Notes: generated from the letters alone by a model not told the origin. DNA of 64,000 nt from Novosphingobium hassiacum (GCF_014196055.1 NZ_JACICY010000002.1:384553-448552); one strand, 5' to 3'; positions 26,924 through 37,207 are shown, counted from the stretch's first letter. A program made the numbers and translations.

Positions 26924-27193
26924 ATGTCCCGTACTCTTCGGAAGGTCGAATCGACCTTCTGTGCAACTGAAGTCGATGGCGAGCTTGTCATGATCCATGT
27001 GGATACAGGCAAGTTCTTCTCGATGAAGGGTGTCAGCCTCGATATCTGGCAAAAACTGGATCGCATTGACGATCTTGATCTGATCTGCGCCGAATTGCAG
27101 CATGAGTATGGCATATCGCCTGAAGAGTGCAGCAATTCGGTCAGCAGCTTTGCCGACCAACTGGTCGCGGCGGGCTTCGCCTCTGAAAGCTGA
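26924..27193 (+). CDS. PqqD-like lasso leader-recognition protein (B1)
   Basis: 89-residue stand-alone RiPP recognition element (PqqD family winged helix). The pattern VDGELVMIHVDTGKFFSMKGVSLDIWQKLD is typical: a beta hairpin, then the N/S-x-x-x-x-x-I/W helix. It should bind the precursor leader through Trp12, Pro15 and Leu17 and deliver it to the B2 protease and C cyclase. The ATG at 26924 (MSRTLRKVEST) is chosen; the longer open frame runs back into the precursor gene. Ends 7 bp before B2. Confidence 0.9.
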   Translation: MSRTLRKVESTFCATEVDGELVMIHVDTGKFFSMKGVSLDIWQKLDRIDDLDLICAELQHEYGISPEECSNSVSSFADQLVAAGFASES

Positions 27194-27200
27194 TGAGGCC

Positions 27201-27713
27201 GTGGCGCATGTTGCGGTGATATCAACTTCACAGACGTGGAAACTGCGCGGATACGTTGGCGTGTCTGTGGCGGCGCTGCTCGTTGCCCGCGGACTGGTTG
27301 CGTTCGTGCCATTCGTGCATTGGCGCGCCACGCTCGGTCGGCTTGTGCCCGACGCTGTTTCTCCTCAGAGCATGCTTTCTGCGGCTGCGCCCGGGATGCC
27401 GTTGGTTGATCCCGGCCCCCACCCCTCCGAACTGCGCTCCACCCTTGCTCGGTGTGTCGAGCATGCGGCCGACCGCCTTCCCGGACATTACAAATGCCTG
27501 CCCAAGGCGGCCGCGTTGCAATGGATGCTGCGCGCGTGGCGTGTGCCCTCGAAACTGGTCATCGCGTTCCATGTGACCGATCGCACGGGGCCAGACGCCT
27601 ACCATGCTTGGGTCGAAGTCGACGGAGCAATGATCATCGGGCAGTGCGATCGTACGGCCTATCGCCCGATCATGGTGTTCGAACAAACCCGCAAACCTCG
27701 CAGCGTCCTGTGA
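27201..27713 (+). CDS. Lasso leader peptidase, transglutaminase-like (B2)
   Basis: About 170 residues with a hydrophobic N-terminal helix (YVGVSVAALLVARGLVAFVP) and a Transglut_core3 domain. The Cys-His-Asp triad is visible as Cys99 in HYKCLPKAAALQWML, His135 in DAYHAWVEVDG and Asp141. It should cleave the precursor leader. No ATG lies in the right place; GTG at 27201 (or 27216) is the likely start. The predicted cleavage site Ala28-Ala29 lacks Thr at -2, so this enzyme may have shifted specificity. Its stop overlaps the GTG of the cyclase gene. Confidence 0.88.
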   Translation: MAHVAVISTSQTWKLRGYVGVSVAALLVARGLVAFVPFVHWRATLGRLVPDAVSPQSMLSAAAPGMPLVDPGPHPSELRSTLARCVEHAADRLPGHYKCLPKAAALQWMLRAWRVPSKLVIAFHVTDRTGPDAYHAWVEVDGAMIIGQCDRTAYRPIMVFEQTRKPRSVL

Positions 27714-29659
27714 GACCTGAGATCCTGCTGGCGAGTGTTGCGGTCGATTTCGGCGAGACCGAATGGTTTACCGAGAGCTGGGAGCGTGTCGTCCGGTCGA
27801 TGACGCTGGGCAAGGCCGGCGACGTCGGTCACGGACGCAGCCCGGGAGCAGCGCTGGCGTGGCGCGAGGCCAAGCCAGTGCCTGCCGGTCGCAGCGTCCA
27901 GATGCGCCGGACGCCCGTTCGGATGCAGGAAGATGGATCGACAACCATCCTTGCCGGGCGCCTGTACCGGACCGATGAGCTTGCCACGCGGTTCGGCCTG
28001 CCTTCATCGACAGACCCGGCGGATATCTATGCCCGCGTCCATGCCAGGTACGGCGATGCTTGCGACACGATCATTGTCGGCGATTATGCAGCGCTGCAAT
28101 GGTTTCCGCAGACCCGGACGTTGCGCCTTGCGCGTTCGCCCACCAGCAGCATGCCGTTGCATGTCTGGCGCGAAGGCGAGCGTCTGGTCGTGTCCTCGCT
28201 TCCGGGTCCGATCCTTGCCAGCGGCGTGCCGTCCCGGATCAACGACGATCACCTTGCCGACACCTTGCTGCTGAATACGCTCGATGGCGTTTCCAGCTGG
28301 TACGCGGGTATGCATCGCGTGCCGAGTGGAACCTGTGAAATACACGATCCGTCAGGCATCCGGCGACGCCGGTTCTGGAGCATCGGCGAGGTACCCGAAG
28401 TACGGTTTGCCACCGATTCCGAATATGTCGAAGCACTCGACGATCTGTTCGAAGAAGCGGTGCGCGAGACAATGCACGGCGCAAGCACGCCTGCCATCCT
28501 GCTGTCGGGTGGGTTCGATTCGCAGGCGGTTGCCAGTTACGCGGTCGGAAACCTTGGCGATGGCACGCCGCTGCGCTCGTTCACTTCCATCCCGATGGCA
28601 GGCCATATCACGCCCGACCGGCCACACGTGTTCGGCGATGAATCGGATCACGTCCGGGCCTTGTGTGCGATGTACCCCCGGATCGAACCGCATTTCGTCG
28701 ATGCCGCCGATTATACCTATGGCGAGCGTCAGGCCCGCCACTTGCTGGTCGGCGGGTGGCCTGCACTGAACGAATCCAACGTACACTGGGTTCATGCCGC
28801 GATGGAGCGCGCCAGCGGACTGGGCTGCGATGTTCTGCTTACCGGTAACTATGGCAATGCGGGCTTCAGCTATGACGGGCTGACCGGCTATCCTGACTGG
28901 CTTCGGTCAGGACAGTGGGCGCGTCTGCTGCGCGAAATCGGCAAGAGTCCCGACGAACGCCCGTTCTGGCGCAAGCTGCTGTCGATGGCGGTCATGCCGC
29001 ATGTGCCGCTGGCCTGGCGACGCCGGATTGACCGGCACCGCCGATGGCGGGCCTCACCGTTCACCGACTGGTGTTCGATGCGCGAGCACTACGCCCGCCA
29101 GTCCGGCGCTTTGGCGCGTGCCGATGCGATCGGTGCGGACATCGATTTCTACGACGTCCGTTCGTCCGCCGAGTGGCGCCGGAGCGTGGCCGAAAGTCTT
29201 GCCAGCCTCACGCCCGAGATCGACCTTGGGTTCAGACTGCTTTACGGTCTGCCCTCGCGCGACCCGACAGCTTATCCGCCGCTGCTTGCGTTTTGCGCCG
29301 GGGTGCCGGACGAGCAATATCTGCGCGATGGCCAGTCCCGCTGGCTGGCACGGCGCCTGCTGAAGGGACGCGTCCCGGACATGGTCTGGCAGGAAGAACG
29401 CGCAGGTGCGCAGTCGCTGGACTGGCCGGTGCGGTTCAGCCGCGATCGGGAGCGGCTGCTTGGTGACTTGACCGCGATGAAGGATGATCCGCGACTCGCC
29501 GATGTGTTCGACCTCGACCGCATGATCGCCACCTTGGCCGAGTGGGACGGGACCGACCACCCCGCCAGCCGCAGTGGCACCCGCATCAACTCCGGGATCG
29601 GGCGCGGCATGGCCATGGCGCGCTTCGTCAGCTTCGTGGAAGGTCGCAATGTCGGGTAA
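27710..29659 (+). CDS. Lasso cyclase, asparagine synthetase-like (C)
   Basis: 649-residue homologue of asparagine synthetase B. The N-terminal half corresponds to the glutaminase fold without its catalytic N-terminal Cys. The synthetase half has the PPi-loop LLSGGFDSQAVASYAV (SGGFDS about residues 266-271) that adenylates the ring-closing acidic side chain, here presumably core Asp8. The GTG at 27710 overlaps the B2 stop as GTGA; this is the best start because no ATG lies nearby. Length is normal for lasso C proteins. It overlaps the exporter gene by 11 bp. Confidence 0.92.
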   Translation: MRPEILLASVAVDFGETEWFTESWERVVRSMTLGKAGDVGHGRSPGAALAWREAKPVPAGRSVQMRRTPVRMQEDGSTTILAGRLYRTDELATRFGLPSSTDPADIYARVHARYGDACDTIIVGDYAALQWFPQTRTLRLARSPTSSMPLHVWREGERLVVSSLPGPILASGVPSRINDDHLADTLLLNTLDGVSSWYAGMHRVPSGTCEIHDPSGIRRRRFWSIGEVPEVRFATDSEYVEALDDLFEEAVRETMHGASTPAILLSGGFDSQAVASYAVGNLGDGTPLRSFTSIPMAGHITPDRPHVFGDESDHVRALCAMYPRIEPHFVDAADYTYGERQARHLLVGGWPALNESNVHWVHAAMERASGLGCDVLLTGNYGNAGFSYDGLTGYPDWLRSGQWARLLREIGKSPDERPFWRKLLSMAVMPHVPLAWRRRIDRHRRWRASPFTDWCSMREHYARQSGALARADAIGADIDFYDVRSSAEWRRSVAESLASLTPEIDLGFRLLYGLPSRDPTAYPPLLAFCAGVPDEQYLRDGQSRWLARRLLKGRVPDMVWQEERAGAQSLDWPVRFSRDRERLLGDLTAMKDDPRLADVFDLDRMIATLAEWDGTDHPASRSGTRINSGIGRGMAMARFVSFVEGRNVG

Positions 29660-31337
29660 ACCCGCAAGTCCGACGGTTCGCGCCCTGCGGGTGATCAGGG
29701 ACGCGGCCGGCGTGGGGCGGCTCGTCTGGATCGCGGCGTTGATGATCGTGTCGAGCCTGACCGAAGGCATCGGTCTGCTGATGCTGGTGCCGATCACCGG
29801 ACTGATTGCGGGCAAGGGGGCGCTCGGAGCGGCGGGCGCGTGGCTCGAGCCTGTCGCCGCCTGGCCGGTCGGGCTGCTGCTCGCAATGGTCGTGGCGCTG
29901 GTGATAATGCGCGCCGCGCTCGTATATCTGGTCCTCGACGCCCGCTACCGGCTGGGCCTGACGCTGACCAAGGTCATGCGGATCCAGACCCAGAACGCGA
30001 TCCTGGCCGCCGAATGGCGTTGGCTGTGCCGCCAGAGCAGCTCCGATCATGTCGGACACCTGATGGGCGAGGCGGACCGCGTCGGGCAACTGGGTGAGGA
30101 GGCGCTGTCGATCGCGACGGGTCTGATCACCGCCACGATCCTGCTGTTTACGGCGACCGTGGTGTCATGGAAACTGACCGTTGTCGCGCTGGCGACGGCG
30201 GGTCTGGTCGCAACTTGCATGATCGCGATGCGATCGCGCCGCGAAGTTGCTGTCGTGCGCTACAGCGATGCCTATCAGGCGTTGAATGCGCAGGTGACCA
30301 ACGGACTGTTCCATTTGCGTGCGGCGCGTATCGGCGGCGCGGAGGCATCTCTCGTCGAACAGTTCAACCATGCCGCGCGGGTGATGGAACTGGCCGAGCA
30401 GCAGTACAATCGGACGCATTCGTTGGTCCATGTCATGCTGCAGGTGGTTGCGGCGGTGTCGCTCGGGATGCTGGTCTACGTGGCGACGATGCATCTCCAC
30501 TCACCGCTGACCGCGCTGGTCCCGGTGCTGGCAATCATGGCACGGCTCGTGCCCGTCGCGACCAGCTTGCAGCAGGACCTCAGTCGCTGGGGGCATGACC
30601 GCAGTGCTCTCGATGGTTTGCAGGACCTGATTGGTGAAGCAACGCGCAATGTCGAAGCGCGCAGTGCTGGTACGGATGCGCCCGCGCTGCGCGAAGCACT
30701 GGTCCTGCGCGGGATAACCCTGCGTTACGAAGGACGCGAAACGCCCGTGTTCGATGGCTTCGAGCTGACGATCGCGGCGGGCTCGGTCGTGTGCATTTCA
30801 GGCCCCTCGGGATCGGGCAAGAGCAGCCTGGCCGACATGTTGAGCGGGCTGATCTCGCCCGATGCGGGGGAGGTGCTGGTCGATGGCCAGCCGCTCGCCG
30901 GTGCGTTGCGCGTCGCGTGGCGCAGCCGCGTCGCCTATGTCGAGCAGATCCCCTATCTGTTCGACGGGACCATTGCCGACAATCTGCGCTGGGGTCTGCC
31001 GCACGAGGACGACGAGGCCTTGTGGGATGCGCTCGGGCTTGCCTCGGCATCGTTCGTCGCCGCCTTGCCCGAAGGGCTGGCCACGCGCGTGGGCGAGCAG
31101 GGCCGCCAGTTTTCGGGCGGCGAACGCCAGCGCCTCGCACTCGCGCGTGCATTGCTTCGCAAGCCCGATCTGCTTATCCTCGATGAAATCACATCCGCGC
31201 TCGATAGCGGAAATGAGGCTGCGGTGATCGAATCGATCGCGGCGCTCAAAGGGAGTTGCACCGTCTTGATCCTCGGCCACCGGTCAACCCTGCAGCGTCT
31301 GGCGGACCACGTGGTCGAGCTTGCTCCCGGTGACTGA
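29649..31337 (+). CDS. Lasso peptide ABC exporter (D)
   Basis: 562-residue half-transporter with fused membrane and nucleotide-binding domains. The first about 310 residues contain six hydrophobic segments. The ATPase has Walker A GPSGSGKSSLA, signature FSGGERQRLALARA, Walker B LLILDEITSALD and the switch histidine in LILGHRSTL. Likely a homodimer that exports the mature peptide and gives self-protection. The ATG at 29649 has GGAAGG upstream and overlaps the cyclase gene. Confidence 0.93.
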   Translation: MSGKPASPTVRALRVIRDAAGVGRLVWIAALMIVSSLTEGIGLLMLVPITGLIAGKGALGAAGAWLEPVAAWPVGLLLAMVVALVIMRAALVYLVLDARYRLGLTLTKVMRIQTQNAILAAEWRWLCRQSSSDHVGHLMGEADRVGQLGEEALSIATGLITATILLFTATVVSWKLTVVALATAGLVATCMIAMRSRREVAVVRYSDAYQALNAQVTNGLFHLRAARIGGAEASLVEQFNHAARVMELAEQQYNRTHSLVHVMLQVVAAVSLGMLVYVATMHLHSPLTALVPVLAIMARLVPVATSLQQDLSRWGHDRSALDGLQDLIGEATRNVEARSAGTDAPALREALVLRGITLRYEGRETPVFDGFELTIAAGSVVCISGPSGSGKSSLADMLSGLISPDAGEVLVDGQPLAGALRVAWRSRVAYVEQIPYLFDGTIADNLRWGLPHEDDEALWDALGLASASFVAALPEGLATRVGEQGRQFSGGERQRLALARALLRKPDLLILDEITSALDSGNEAAVIESIAALKGSCTVLILGHRSTLQRLADHVVELAPGD

Positions 31338-32559
31338 GCCGCGCGGCAAAGGCAATCGCGCCAGTCCCGAAGCGCTCGCGCTGTTACGCATATGCGCTGC
31401 GCCCGACAGCGATCACAGCGCCGCATTGGCGCTGCTCGACGAGGGCCACTGGGTAAGTCTGGTCGAGCTCGCCCTAAGCAAGCGCGCCGGGCAACTGGTG
31501 CGCCGCGCGGTCAGCAAGCTTGCATTCGTGCCAGCGGCGGCGAGGGCTGAACTGGACAATGAGGCCAATTGGTATCTGCATTACGGGCTGCAACAGAAAG
31601 CCGCCATCCGCAGCCTGTTCGACACGCTGGACGCGGCGGGATTCAGCCCGATCTGGCTCAAGGGCCTGTCGCTTGCGATGTCCGACTATCCTGACGCGAT
31701 GCTGCGTCCGATGCGCGACGTCGATGCCCTGCTGCCCCTCGAAGACGTGGTTCGCGCCCAGACGTTGCTGCTCGACAGTCCGAATTATCGCAAGGCACCG
31801 TGGGCAGGCAATTACGGCGTCGAGTACGGCCATCAGATGCCCGAGATTCAGGATACGCGCTTCGACCTGACGATCGAATTGCACCACCGCGTCAATGCCC
31901 GCAACTGGGAGCAGGAGGGGGCGTTCGTCGCGTTCCTCAAGCAGGGCGCGCAAGTGCGTGAGATCCTCGGGCGGCCGTTCCGGGTGCCGTCGACAGTGGG
32001 CAATTTCCTGCACCTGACCGAACATGCGACGCTTCACCACATGTTCGAAAACGGGTCACTGACTTTGGCCGATCTGCACTTCATCGCCACACGCCACGCG
32101 CTGGATTGGGACGAGGTGGCGCGCGAGGCCGAGCGGTTCGGCTTGCGCAATGCGCTTGGCCTTGTTGCCGCCACCGCGCACAGCCTTGGCGCGACATGGG
32201 TGCCGCAACGCTTGCTCGATGATTGCGGCTGCTCGGACGATCAGATCGAAGTGGCCTATGCCGCGATGCTGCTTTCATCCACCGAAGTCGCGCAAAGCAA
32301 GCTGCTGCGGCGGTTCGACGCGGAAAACCCCGAGAAATCATGGACCATCGGTGCGGCGCTGGCGCGCGCGCTTCAGCCAAACCCTTATGAACTCGCGCGG
32401 ATCGTCGGGTGCGAGGCGACCAGCCCGCTGCGGTTTGCCGGATACCCGGCGTGGCTGTGGAACCGTGGCCGGATCTATCGCGCAGCCACGGCAGGTCGGG
32501 CGGTGCAAGATCACGCAACCAACGAGGCGAAGCTCCTGCAGTGGATGCGCAAGGGCTAG
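31330..32559 (+). CDS. Nucleotidyltransferase family protein of lasso cluster (N)
   Basis: About 409 residues, NTP_transf_5 type (PF14907-like). The catalytic region is GFSPIWLKGLSLAMSDYP followed by MLRPMRDVDALLP, giving the family's KG and R-x-x-R-D-x-D pattern. Such genes accompany HprK-type lasso clusters; in pseudomycoidin the homologue has been reported, as I recall, to add sugar to the phosphorylated Ser. Here it may further modify the phosphorylated C-terminal Ser; that is inference. GTG at 31330 (or TTG at 31321) overlaps the exporter stop. Ends 4 bp from convergent holA. Confidence 0.82.
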   Translation: MTEPRGKGNRASPEALALLRICAAPDSDHSAALALLDEGHWVSLVELALSKRAGQLVRRAVSKLAFVPAAARAELDNEANWYLHYGLQQKAAIRSLFDTLDAAGFSPIWLKGLSLAMSDYPDAMLRPMRDVDALLPLEDVVRAQTLLLDSPNYRKAPWAGNYGVEYGHQMPEIQDTRFDLTIELHHRVNARNWEQEGAFVAFLKQGAQVREILGRPFRVPSTVGNFLHLTEHATLHHMFENGSLTLADLHFIATRHALDWDEVAREAERFGLRNALGLVAATAHSLGATWVPQRLLDDCGCSDDQIEVAYAAMLLSSTEVAQSKLLRRFDAENPEKSWTIGAALARALQPNPYELARIVGCEATSPLRFAGYPAWLWNRGRIYRAATAGRAVQDHATNEAKLLQWMRKG

Positions 32560-32563
32560 AGGC

Positions 32564-33574
32564 CTATCGCGACGCCGAGCGCGCGATCTGGGCAAGCCCC
32601 TGTGCCAGCACCAGCTCGCCGTTGCGGTTGTCCTCCATCAAGGTGCAATGGAGCGTGGACAGCCGTTCGCACAACTTGCCAAGCCGCGCGCCGCGCCAGC
32701 GCCGTAACTGGTTCGTGAGGTCGGTACGATCGCGAAAAAACACGCGCTCCTCGTTCACGAACGCGTCGATGTCGTTGCGCGTGCCCAGGCGCGACGCCAG
32801 CTGGACCAGTTGCGTGGCCCGCCGTTCGAACGCCAGCAGCAGGCCCACCGGGTTCAGCCCCAGCTCCCGCAGCCTTGAAAGCTCGCCCGACAAGCGCCGG
32901 ACATCACCGCTCAGGACGGCATTGACCAGCGGCATGAAGCTGTCGTCCTCGCTCACTGCGCCGATGGCATCGAGCACCGCAGCGTCGGGTGTGCGGGGCG
33001 ATTGCGGACTGGCGTCGAGGTAGAGCGCCAGCTTTTCGATCTCGCTGCGCGCCATGCGCGTATCGAGCCCGGTGGCGCGGGCGATACGCTCGGCCAGACT
33101 GTGGTTCAATGTGACACCGACCGCGCCGCCCATGTCGCGGATCGCGTCCGCCACGGCCTTGAGATCGGGCGGGTAGAACATCGCCACGACCGCTTCGCTG
33201 CGATTCTCCAGCAGCTTGGCGATGCGCGACTTGTCGGTGGCGGACGTCGCCACGATCAGCACCGGCCAGCCTTCGACCGGGCTTTCGACGAGGGTTGCGA
33301 CCGCATCGTGGGCATCGTCGCCCGTTGCCCGAACGTGGATGATCCGCTTGTCGCCGAACAGGGATACCGAACGTGCCTCGTCGGCAAGCTTGACCGGGTC
33401 GCGCTTCAGCTCAGCGCCGGTCATTTCGACCTTTTCGGCCTCGCCCAGCAAGGCTGCGATGCGGTTGGCGGCGTCGCTGGCACCTGCCTCATCGGGTCCG
33501 CAGAAATAGAAGATGCGGCATTCCTTGGCCGCGCGCGCAGCACTGGTGCCGAAATTCTTCTGGGTCAGCTTCAC
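32564..33574 (-). CDS. holA: DNA polymerase III subunit delta
   Basis: 336-residue clamp-loader subunit that opens the beta clamp at the replication fork. The N-terminal AAA-like domain has FYFCGPDEAGASDAANRIA (degenerate P-loop) and the middle DTRMARSEIEKLALYL, a HolA hallmark; the C-terminal collar helices follow. ATGA overlap with lptE upstream places it in leuS-lptE-holA, the standard order. Confidence 0.95.
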   Translation of the reverse strand: MKLTQKNFGTSAARAAKECRIFYFCGPDEAGASDAANRIAALLGEAEKVEMTGAELKRDPVKLADEARSVSLFGDKRIIHVRATGDDAHDAVATLVESPVEGWPVLIVATSATDKSRIAKLLENRSEAVVAMFYPPDLKAVADAIRDMGGAVGVTLNHSLAERIARATGLDTRMARSEIEKLALYLDASPQSPRTPDAAVLDAIGAVSEDDSFMPLVNAVLSGDVRRLSGELSRLRELGLNPVGLLLAFERRATQLVQLASRLGTRNDIDAFVNEERVFFRDRTDLTNQLRRWRGARLGKLCERLSTLHCTLMEDNRNGELVLAQGLAQIARSASR

Positions 33575-34071
33575 TTCTTGTTGCGCAGGCGCACCGCTAT
33601 GCGCGTGACGATCTGGTCGGCGACTTCCTGCGACAGGTTTTCGAGCGCGGTCTGCTCAGCCGCGATCACCGCGTATTCGCTGTTGACCACGTCGAAGCCC
33701 GCGTCGGACCCCGCCGTCGCATCAAGCACGACGTCACCCGATGCCAGATCGACCAGCTGATAGCGCGCGCGCAGCGTCCGCCGTTCGCGGGTGATCGTGT
33801 CGTTCGAAAGCTGGCCGAGGCCCTCGACCTTGTCATCCAGCCGGATGTCCAGGCGATAGCGCGTCTGGGAGTTCTGCCGCCCCGCGCCCAGCCGGTCGAC
33901 CAGCGCATTGCGCACCAGCCAGCCCGATTGCCCCTCGATCGGCGAGACACCGACATCGGACAATGAACGCGCCAGACTGCCGCTGCCGCCGCCCGCGTAC
34001 ATCGGCTTGAGGCCGCAGCCGCCGACCAACGCGACGGGCGCGACAAGCAATATCAGGCGCTTAAGCGACAA
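33571..34071 (-). CDS. lptE: LPS-assembly lipoprotein LptE
   Basis: 166-residue outer-membrane lipoprotein that plugs LptD. Signal peptide with lipobox VGGC at Cys19, then GLKPMYAGG, as in alphaproteobacterial LptE. The start is probably TTG at 34071, which overlaps the leuS stop; no ATG lies upstream of the signal sequence. Third member of the Lpt system in the window (with lptC and lptA). Confidence 0.9.
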   Translation of the reverse strand: MSLKRLILLVAPVALVGGCGLKPMYAGGGSGSLARSLSDVGVSPIEGQSGWLVRNALVDRLGAGRQNSQTRYRLDIRLDDKVEGLGQLSNDTITRERRTLRARYQLVDLASGDVVLDATAGSDAGFDVVNSEYAVIAAEQTALENLSQEVADQIVTRIAVRLRNKK

Positions 34072-36694
34072 GGTTCACCAGACGGTCGGGCACTACGATC
34101 ACTTTCCTTATCTCCGCCCCATCGAGCGCACGCTGCACTTTCTCGGACGCGAGGGCAAGGCGCTCAAGCTCTTCGCTGGGTGTGCCCTTGGCCACGGTCA
34201 GCGTATCGCGCAGCTTGCCCTTGACCTGCACCGCGACGGTCACCTCATCATCGACCAGCAGCGCCGGATCGACCTCGGGCCATGCCGCGTCGGAGACGAG
34301 CCCATCACCGATTCGCGCATAGGCCTCTTCGGCCAGATGCGGCATCATCGGTGCGACCAGCAGCAGCAGCTTGGCAATCGCGGCCGAGCGGCTGGCAGAC
34401 GGTGCCGCCTTCTCGATCGCGCCGGTCAGTTCATAGATGCGGGCCACCGCCTTGTTGAAGCCCAGCGCTTCGATGTCCGACGCGGCGGCATGCACCGTCT
34501 GGTGCGCCTTGCGGTCGAGCGCCTTGTCTTCGCCGGTAGCGGCGGCATCGTACTGTCCGAACAACCGCCACAACCGCTGGACGAAACGCGCGCAACCCTC
34601 GATCCCGGCTTCCGACCACGGCAGATCGCGCTCGGGCGGGCTGTCCGACAGCATGAACCAGCGGATCGCGTCGGCACCGTGTTTGGCGACGATCTCATCC
34701 GGGTCCACGACGTTCTTCTTGGACTTGGACATTTTTTCAATGCGGCCGCGCGAAGCACCCAATGAGAAGGAACTGCCCGTCGCAATCTTTTGGGTCTTTG
34801 TGGCAAGTTCGATATACTCAGCAGGCGAAAGCCAACGCTTGGACGTAAAGGTTTCCAGGTTTAACTTCGTGATAGCCGTTTGAGTGCCGTACTTCTCAAA
34901 AACGTCTCTATTGTCGAAGTAGTCGGATTGGTCTGTAACACTCACGATTTGTTCGCTGTACGTCTCGTGCGTCACCATGCCTTGCGTGAATAGGCTCGCA
35001 AACGGCTCGGTCACTTCGATCTTGCCGATCCGGGCGAGGGCACGGGTCCAGAACCGAGCATAGAGCAAGTGCAGGATCGCGTGCTCGATTCCGCCGATGT
35101 ACTGCTCGACCGGCAACCAGCGCTTGATCTCTTCCGGATCGAACGGGCGGTCGGCGGGCTGGCTGGCAAAGCGCAGGAAGTACCACGACGAATCGACGAA
35201 GGTATCCAGCGTATCGGTCTCGCGCCGAGCGGGGTGGCCGCACTGCGGGCAATCAACATGCTTCCACGTCGGGTGACGGTCGAGCGGATTGCCCGGAACA
35301 TCGAAGCTGACGTCTTCGGGCAGGATCACCGGCAGCTGCTTCTTGGGCACCGGCACCACGCCGCAGATCTCGCAGTGGATGAACGGGATCGGCGTGCCCC
35401 AATAGCGCTGGCGGCTCACGCCCCAGTCACGCAGGCGCCACACCGTCTTGCCCTCGCCGAAACCACCGTCCTGCGTACGGGCAATGATCGCGACCTTGGC
35501 ATCGGCCACGTTCATCCCATTGAGGAAATCGCTGTTCACCAGAACGCCGTCGCCCGCTTCGGCCTCGCCGGTAAACGGCTTGTCCGCGTCCGCCGGATCG
35601 CTGGCAACGACGCGCAGGATCGGCAACCCGTACTTGGTCGCAAAATCGAAATCGCGCTGGTCATGCCCCGGCACCGCCATGATCGCGCCGGTGCCGTATT
35701 CCATCAGCACGAAGTTGGCGATGAACACAGGCAGGTCCGCGCTGGTGAACGGATGCTTGGCGGTAATGCCTGTATCGAAGCCCAGCTTCTCGGCGGTCTC
35801 CAGTTCGGCAGCGGTCGTCCCGCCCTGCTTGCACAGTGCGATGAAGTCCTCGGCGTCCTTCGACTTTGCCGCAACGCCCTGCGCCACGGGATGATCGGCG
35901 GCCACGGCAACGAAGCTCGCGCCGAAGATCGTGTCGGGGCGGGTAGTATAGACTTCCAGCTTGTCGCCGCTCGAAAGATCGAACGCGAACTGCAGGCCCT
36001 GACTCTTGCCGATCCAGTTTTCCTGCATCGTGCGGACCTTCTCGGGCCACTTGTCGAGCGTTGAGAGCCCTTCGAGCAGTTCGTCGGCAAAGTCGGTGAT
36101 TTTGAGGAACCACTGGCTCAGCTTGCGCTTCTCGACCAGCGCGCCCGAGCGCCAGCCGCGCCCGTCGATGACCTGTTCGTTGGCGAGCACGGTCATGTCG
36201 ACCGGATCCCAGTTGACCGTCGATTCCTTGCGGTAGACGAGGCCCGCTGCATAAAGGTCGAGGAACAGCGCCTGTTCGTGGCCGTAATATTCCGGCTCGC
36301 AGGTCGCGATCTCTCGGCTCCAGTCGAGCGCGAAGCCCAGCCGCTTCAACTGCGCCTTCATGTTGGCGATGTTGTCGCGGGTCCAGCCGCCGGGGTGGAC
36401 GCCCTTTTCCATGGCCGCGTTTTCGGCGGGCATCCCGAATGCGTCCCAGCCCATCGGATGGAGCACTTCATGGCCGCGCATCCGCTTGTAGCGCGCCAGC
36501 ACGTCGCCCATCGTGTAGTTGCGCACGTGCCCGATATGGATGCGCCCCGATGGGTAGGGAAACATCTCGAGCACGTAGCTGCGGGGCTTGCTCGACGCGT
36601 CGTCGGCGCGGAACGTCTGGCGCTCGTCCCATACCTGCTGCCAGCGGGTGTCGGCGGTCGCGGGATCGAAGCGTTCTGGAGTGTCAGCGGTCAT
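34061..36694 (-). CDS. leuS: Leucyl-tRNA synthetase
   Basis: 877-residue class I synthetase. HIGH motif in [18 protein letters not shown], zinc-type domain, editing domain ([12 protein letters not shown]), and KMSKS in [16 protein letters not shown]. The ATG at 36694 ([11 protein letters not shown]) is preferred over upstream alternatives. Between HETY and RWLSP, which are normally separated by a few residues, there are about 38 extra residues, encoded by visibly AT-richer DNA (34740-34980) that extends to the KMSKS loop. First gene of leuS-lptE-holA. Confidence 0.97.
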   Translation of the reverse strand: MTADTPERFDPATADTRWQQVWDERQTFRADDASSKPRSYVLEMFPYPSGRIHIGHVRNYTMGDVLARYKRMRGHEVLHPMGWDAFGMPAENAAMEKGVHPGGWTRDNIANMKAQLKRLGFALDWSREIATCEPEYYGHEQALFLDLYAAGLVYRKESTVNWDPVDMTVLANEQVIDGRGWRSGALVEKRKLSQWFLKITDFADELLEGLSTLDKWPEKVRTMQENWIGKSQGLQFAFDLSSGDKLEVYTTRPDTIFGASFVAVAADHPVAQGVAAKSKDAEDFIALCKQGGTTAAELETAEKLGFDTGITAKHPFTSADLPVFIANFVLMEYGTGAIMAVPGHDQRDFDFATKYGLPILRVVASDPADADKPFTGEAEAGDGVLVNSDFLNGMNVADAKVAIIARTQDGGFGEGKTVWRLRDWGVSRQRYWGTPIPFIHCEICGVVPVPKKQLPVILPEDVSFDVPGNPLDRHPTWKHVDCPQCGHPARRETDTLDTFVDSSWYFLRFASQPADRPFDPEEIKRWLPVEQYIGGIEHAILHLLYARFWTRALARIGKIEVTEPFASLFTQGMVTHETYSEQIVSVTDQSDYFDNRDVFEKYGTQTAITKLNLETFTSKRWLSPAEYIELATKTQKIATGSSFSLGASRGRIEKMSKSKKNVVDPDEIVAKHGADAIRWFMLSDSPPERDLPWSEAGIEGCARFVQRLWRLFGQYDAAATGEDKALDRKAHQTVHAAASDIEALGFNKAVARIYELTGAIEKAAPSASRSAAIAKLLLLVAPMMPHLAEEAYARIGDGLVSDAAWPEVDPALLVDDEVTVAVQVKGKLRDTLTVAKGTPSEELERLALASEKVQRALDGAEIRKVIVVPDRLVNLVA

Positions 36695-36748
36695 GCGCGC
36701 TCCTCTAGGGAGCGCGCGCCGCACACGCAACAATTAGGGTGGTTGGCC

Positions 36749-37207
36749 TCAGCCCGAAATCGCGGCGCGGCGCAGATCGCGCGCCTTGGTCAGGATGATG
36801 TCTTCGAGCTTCTGCACGGTCACGGCCTGGACCGGTGCATCGACCCACTGTCCGCCGGTCAGCGTCTGGCGGCTGGCGGCGACGCGCAGTGCATCGGCGC
36901 GCAAGTCCTGATCGACGATCGACACGGTGACCTTCATCCGCTCGCCCGGGTTTTTGGGGTTGGCGTACCAGTCGGTCACGATCACGCCGCCGTTGCTGTC
37001 GGTCTGGACCAGCGGCATGAACGACAGCGCATCGAGGCTGGCGCGCCACAAGTATGCATTTACGCCGATCGTGGTGACCTGGCTGGCGGCAAGGTCCGCC
37101 TTGGGGCGATCCTTCTTGCCGCAGCCCGTGGCGAGAACCGCCATGGTTCCGATCACGATGCCGCGAACGATCAGCTTCCGGGTGTTGCGGGTGGCGTTTG
37201 CGGTCAT
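36749..37207 (-). CDS. DUF3576 lipoprotein
   Basis: 152-residue lipoprotein. Signal peptide ends in LATGC; the body contains the family pattern GVNAYLWRASLDALSFMPL, GGVIVTDWYANP and ERMKVTVSIVDQDLRADALRV. DUF3576 proteins are conserved in alphaproteobacteria, probably in envelope maintenance; no mechanism is established. The ATG at 37207 is preferred to the GTG at 37213. It lies just upstream of leuS on the same strand. Confidence 0.9.
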   Translation of the reverse strand: MTANATRNTRKLIVRGIVIGTMAVLATGCGKKDRPKADLAASQVTTIGVNAYLWRASLDALSFMPLVQTDSNGGVIVTDWYANPKNPGERMKVTVSIVDQDLRADALRVAASRQTLTGGQWVDAPVQAVTVQKLEDIILTKARDLRRAAISG

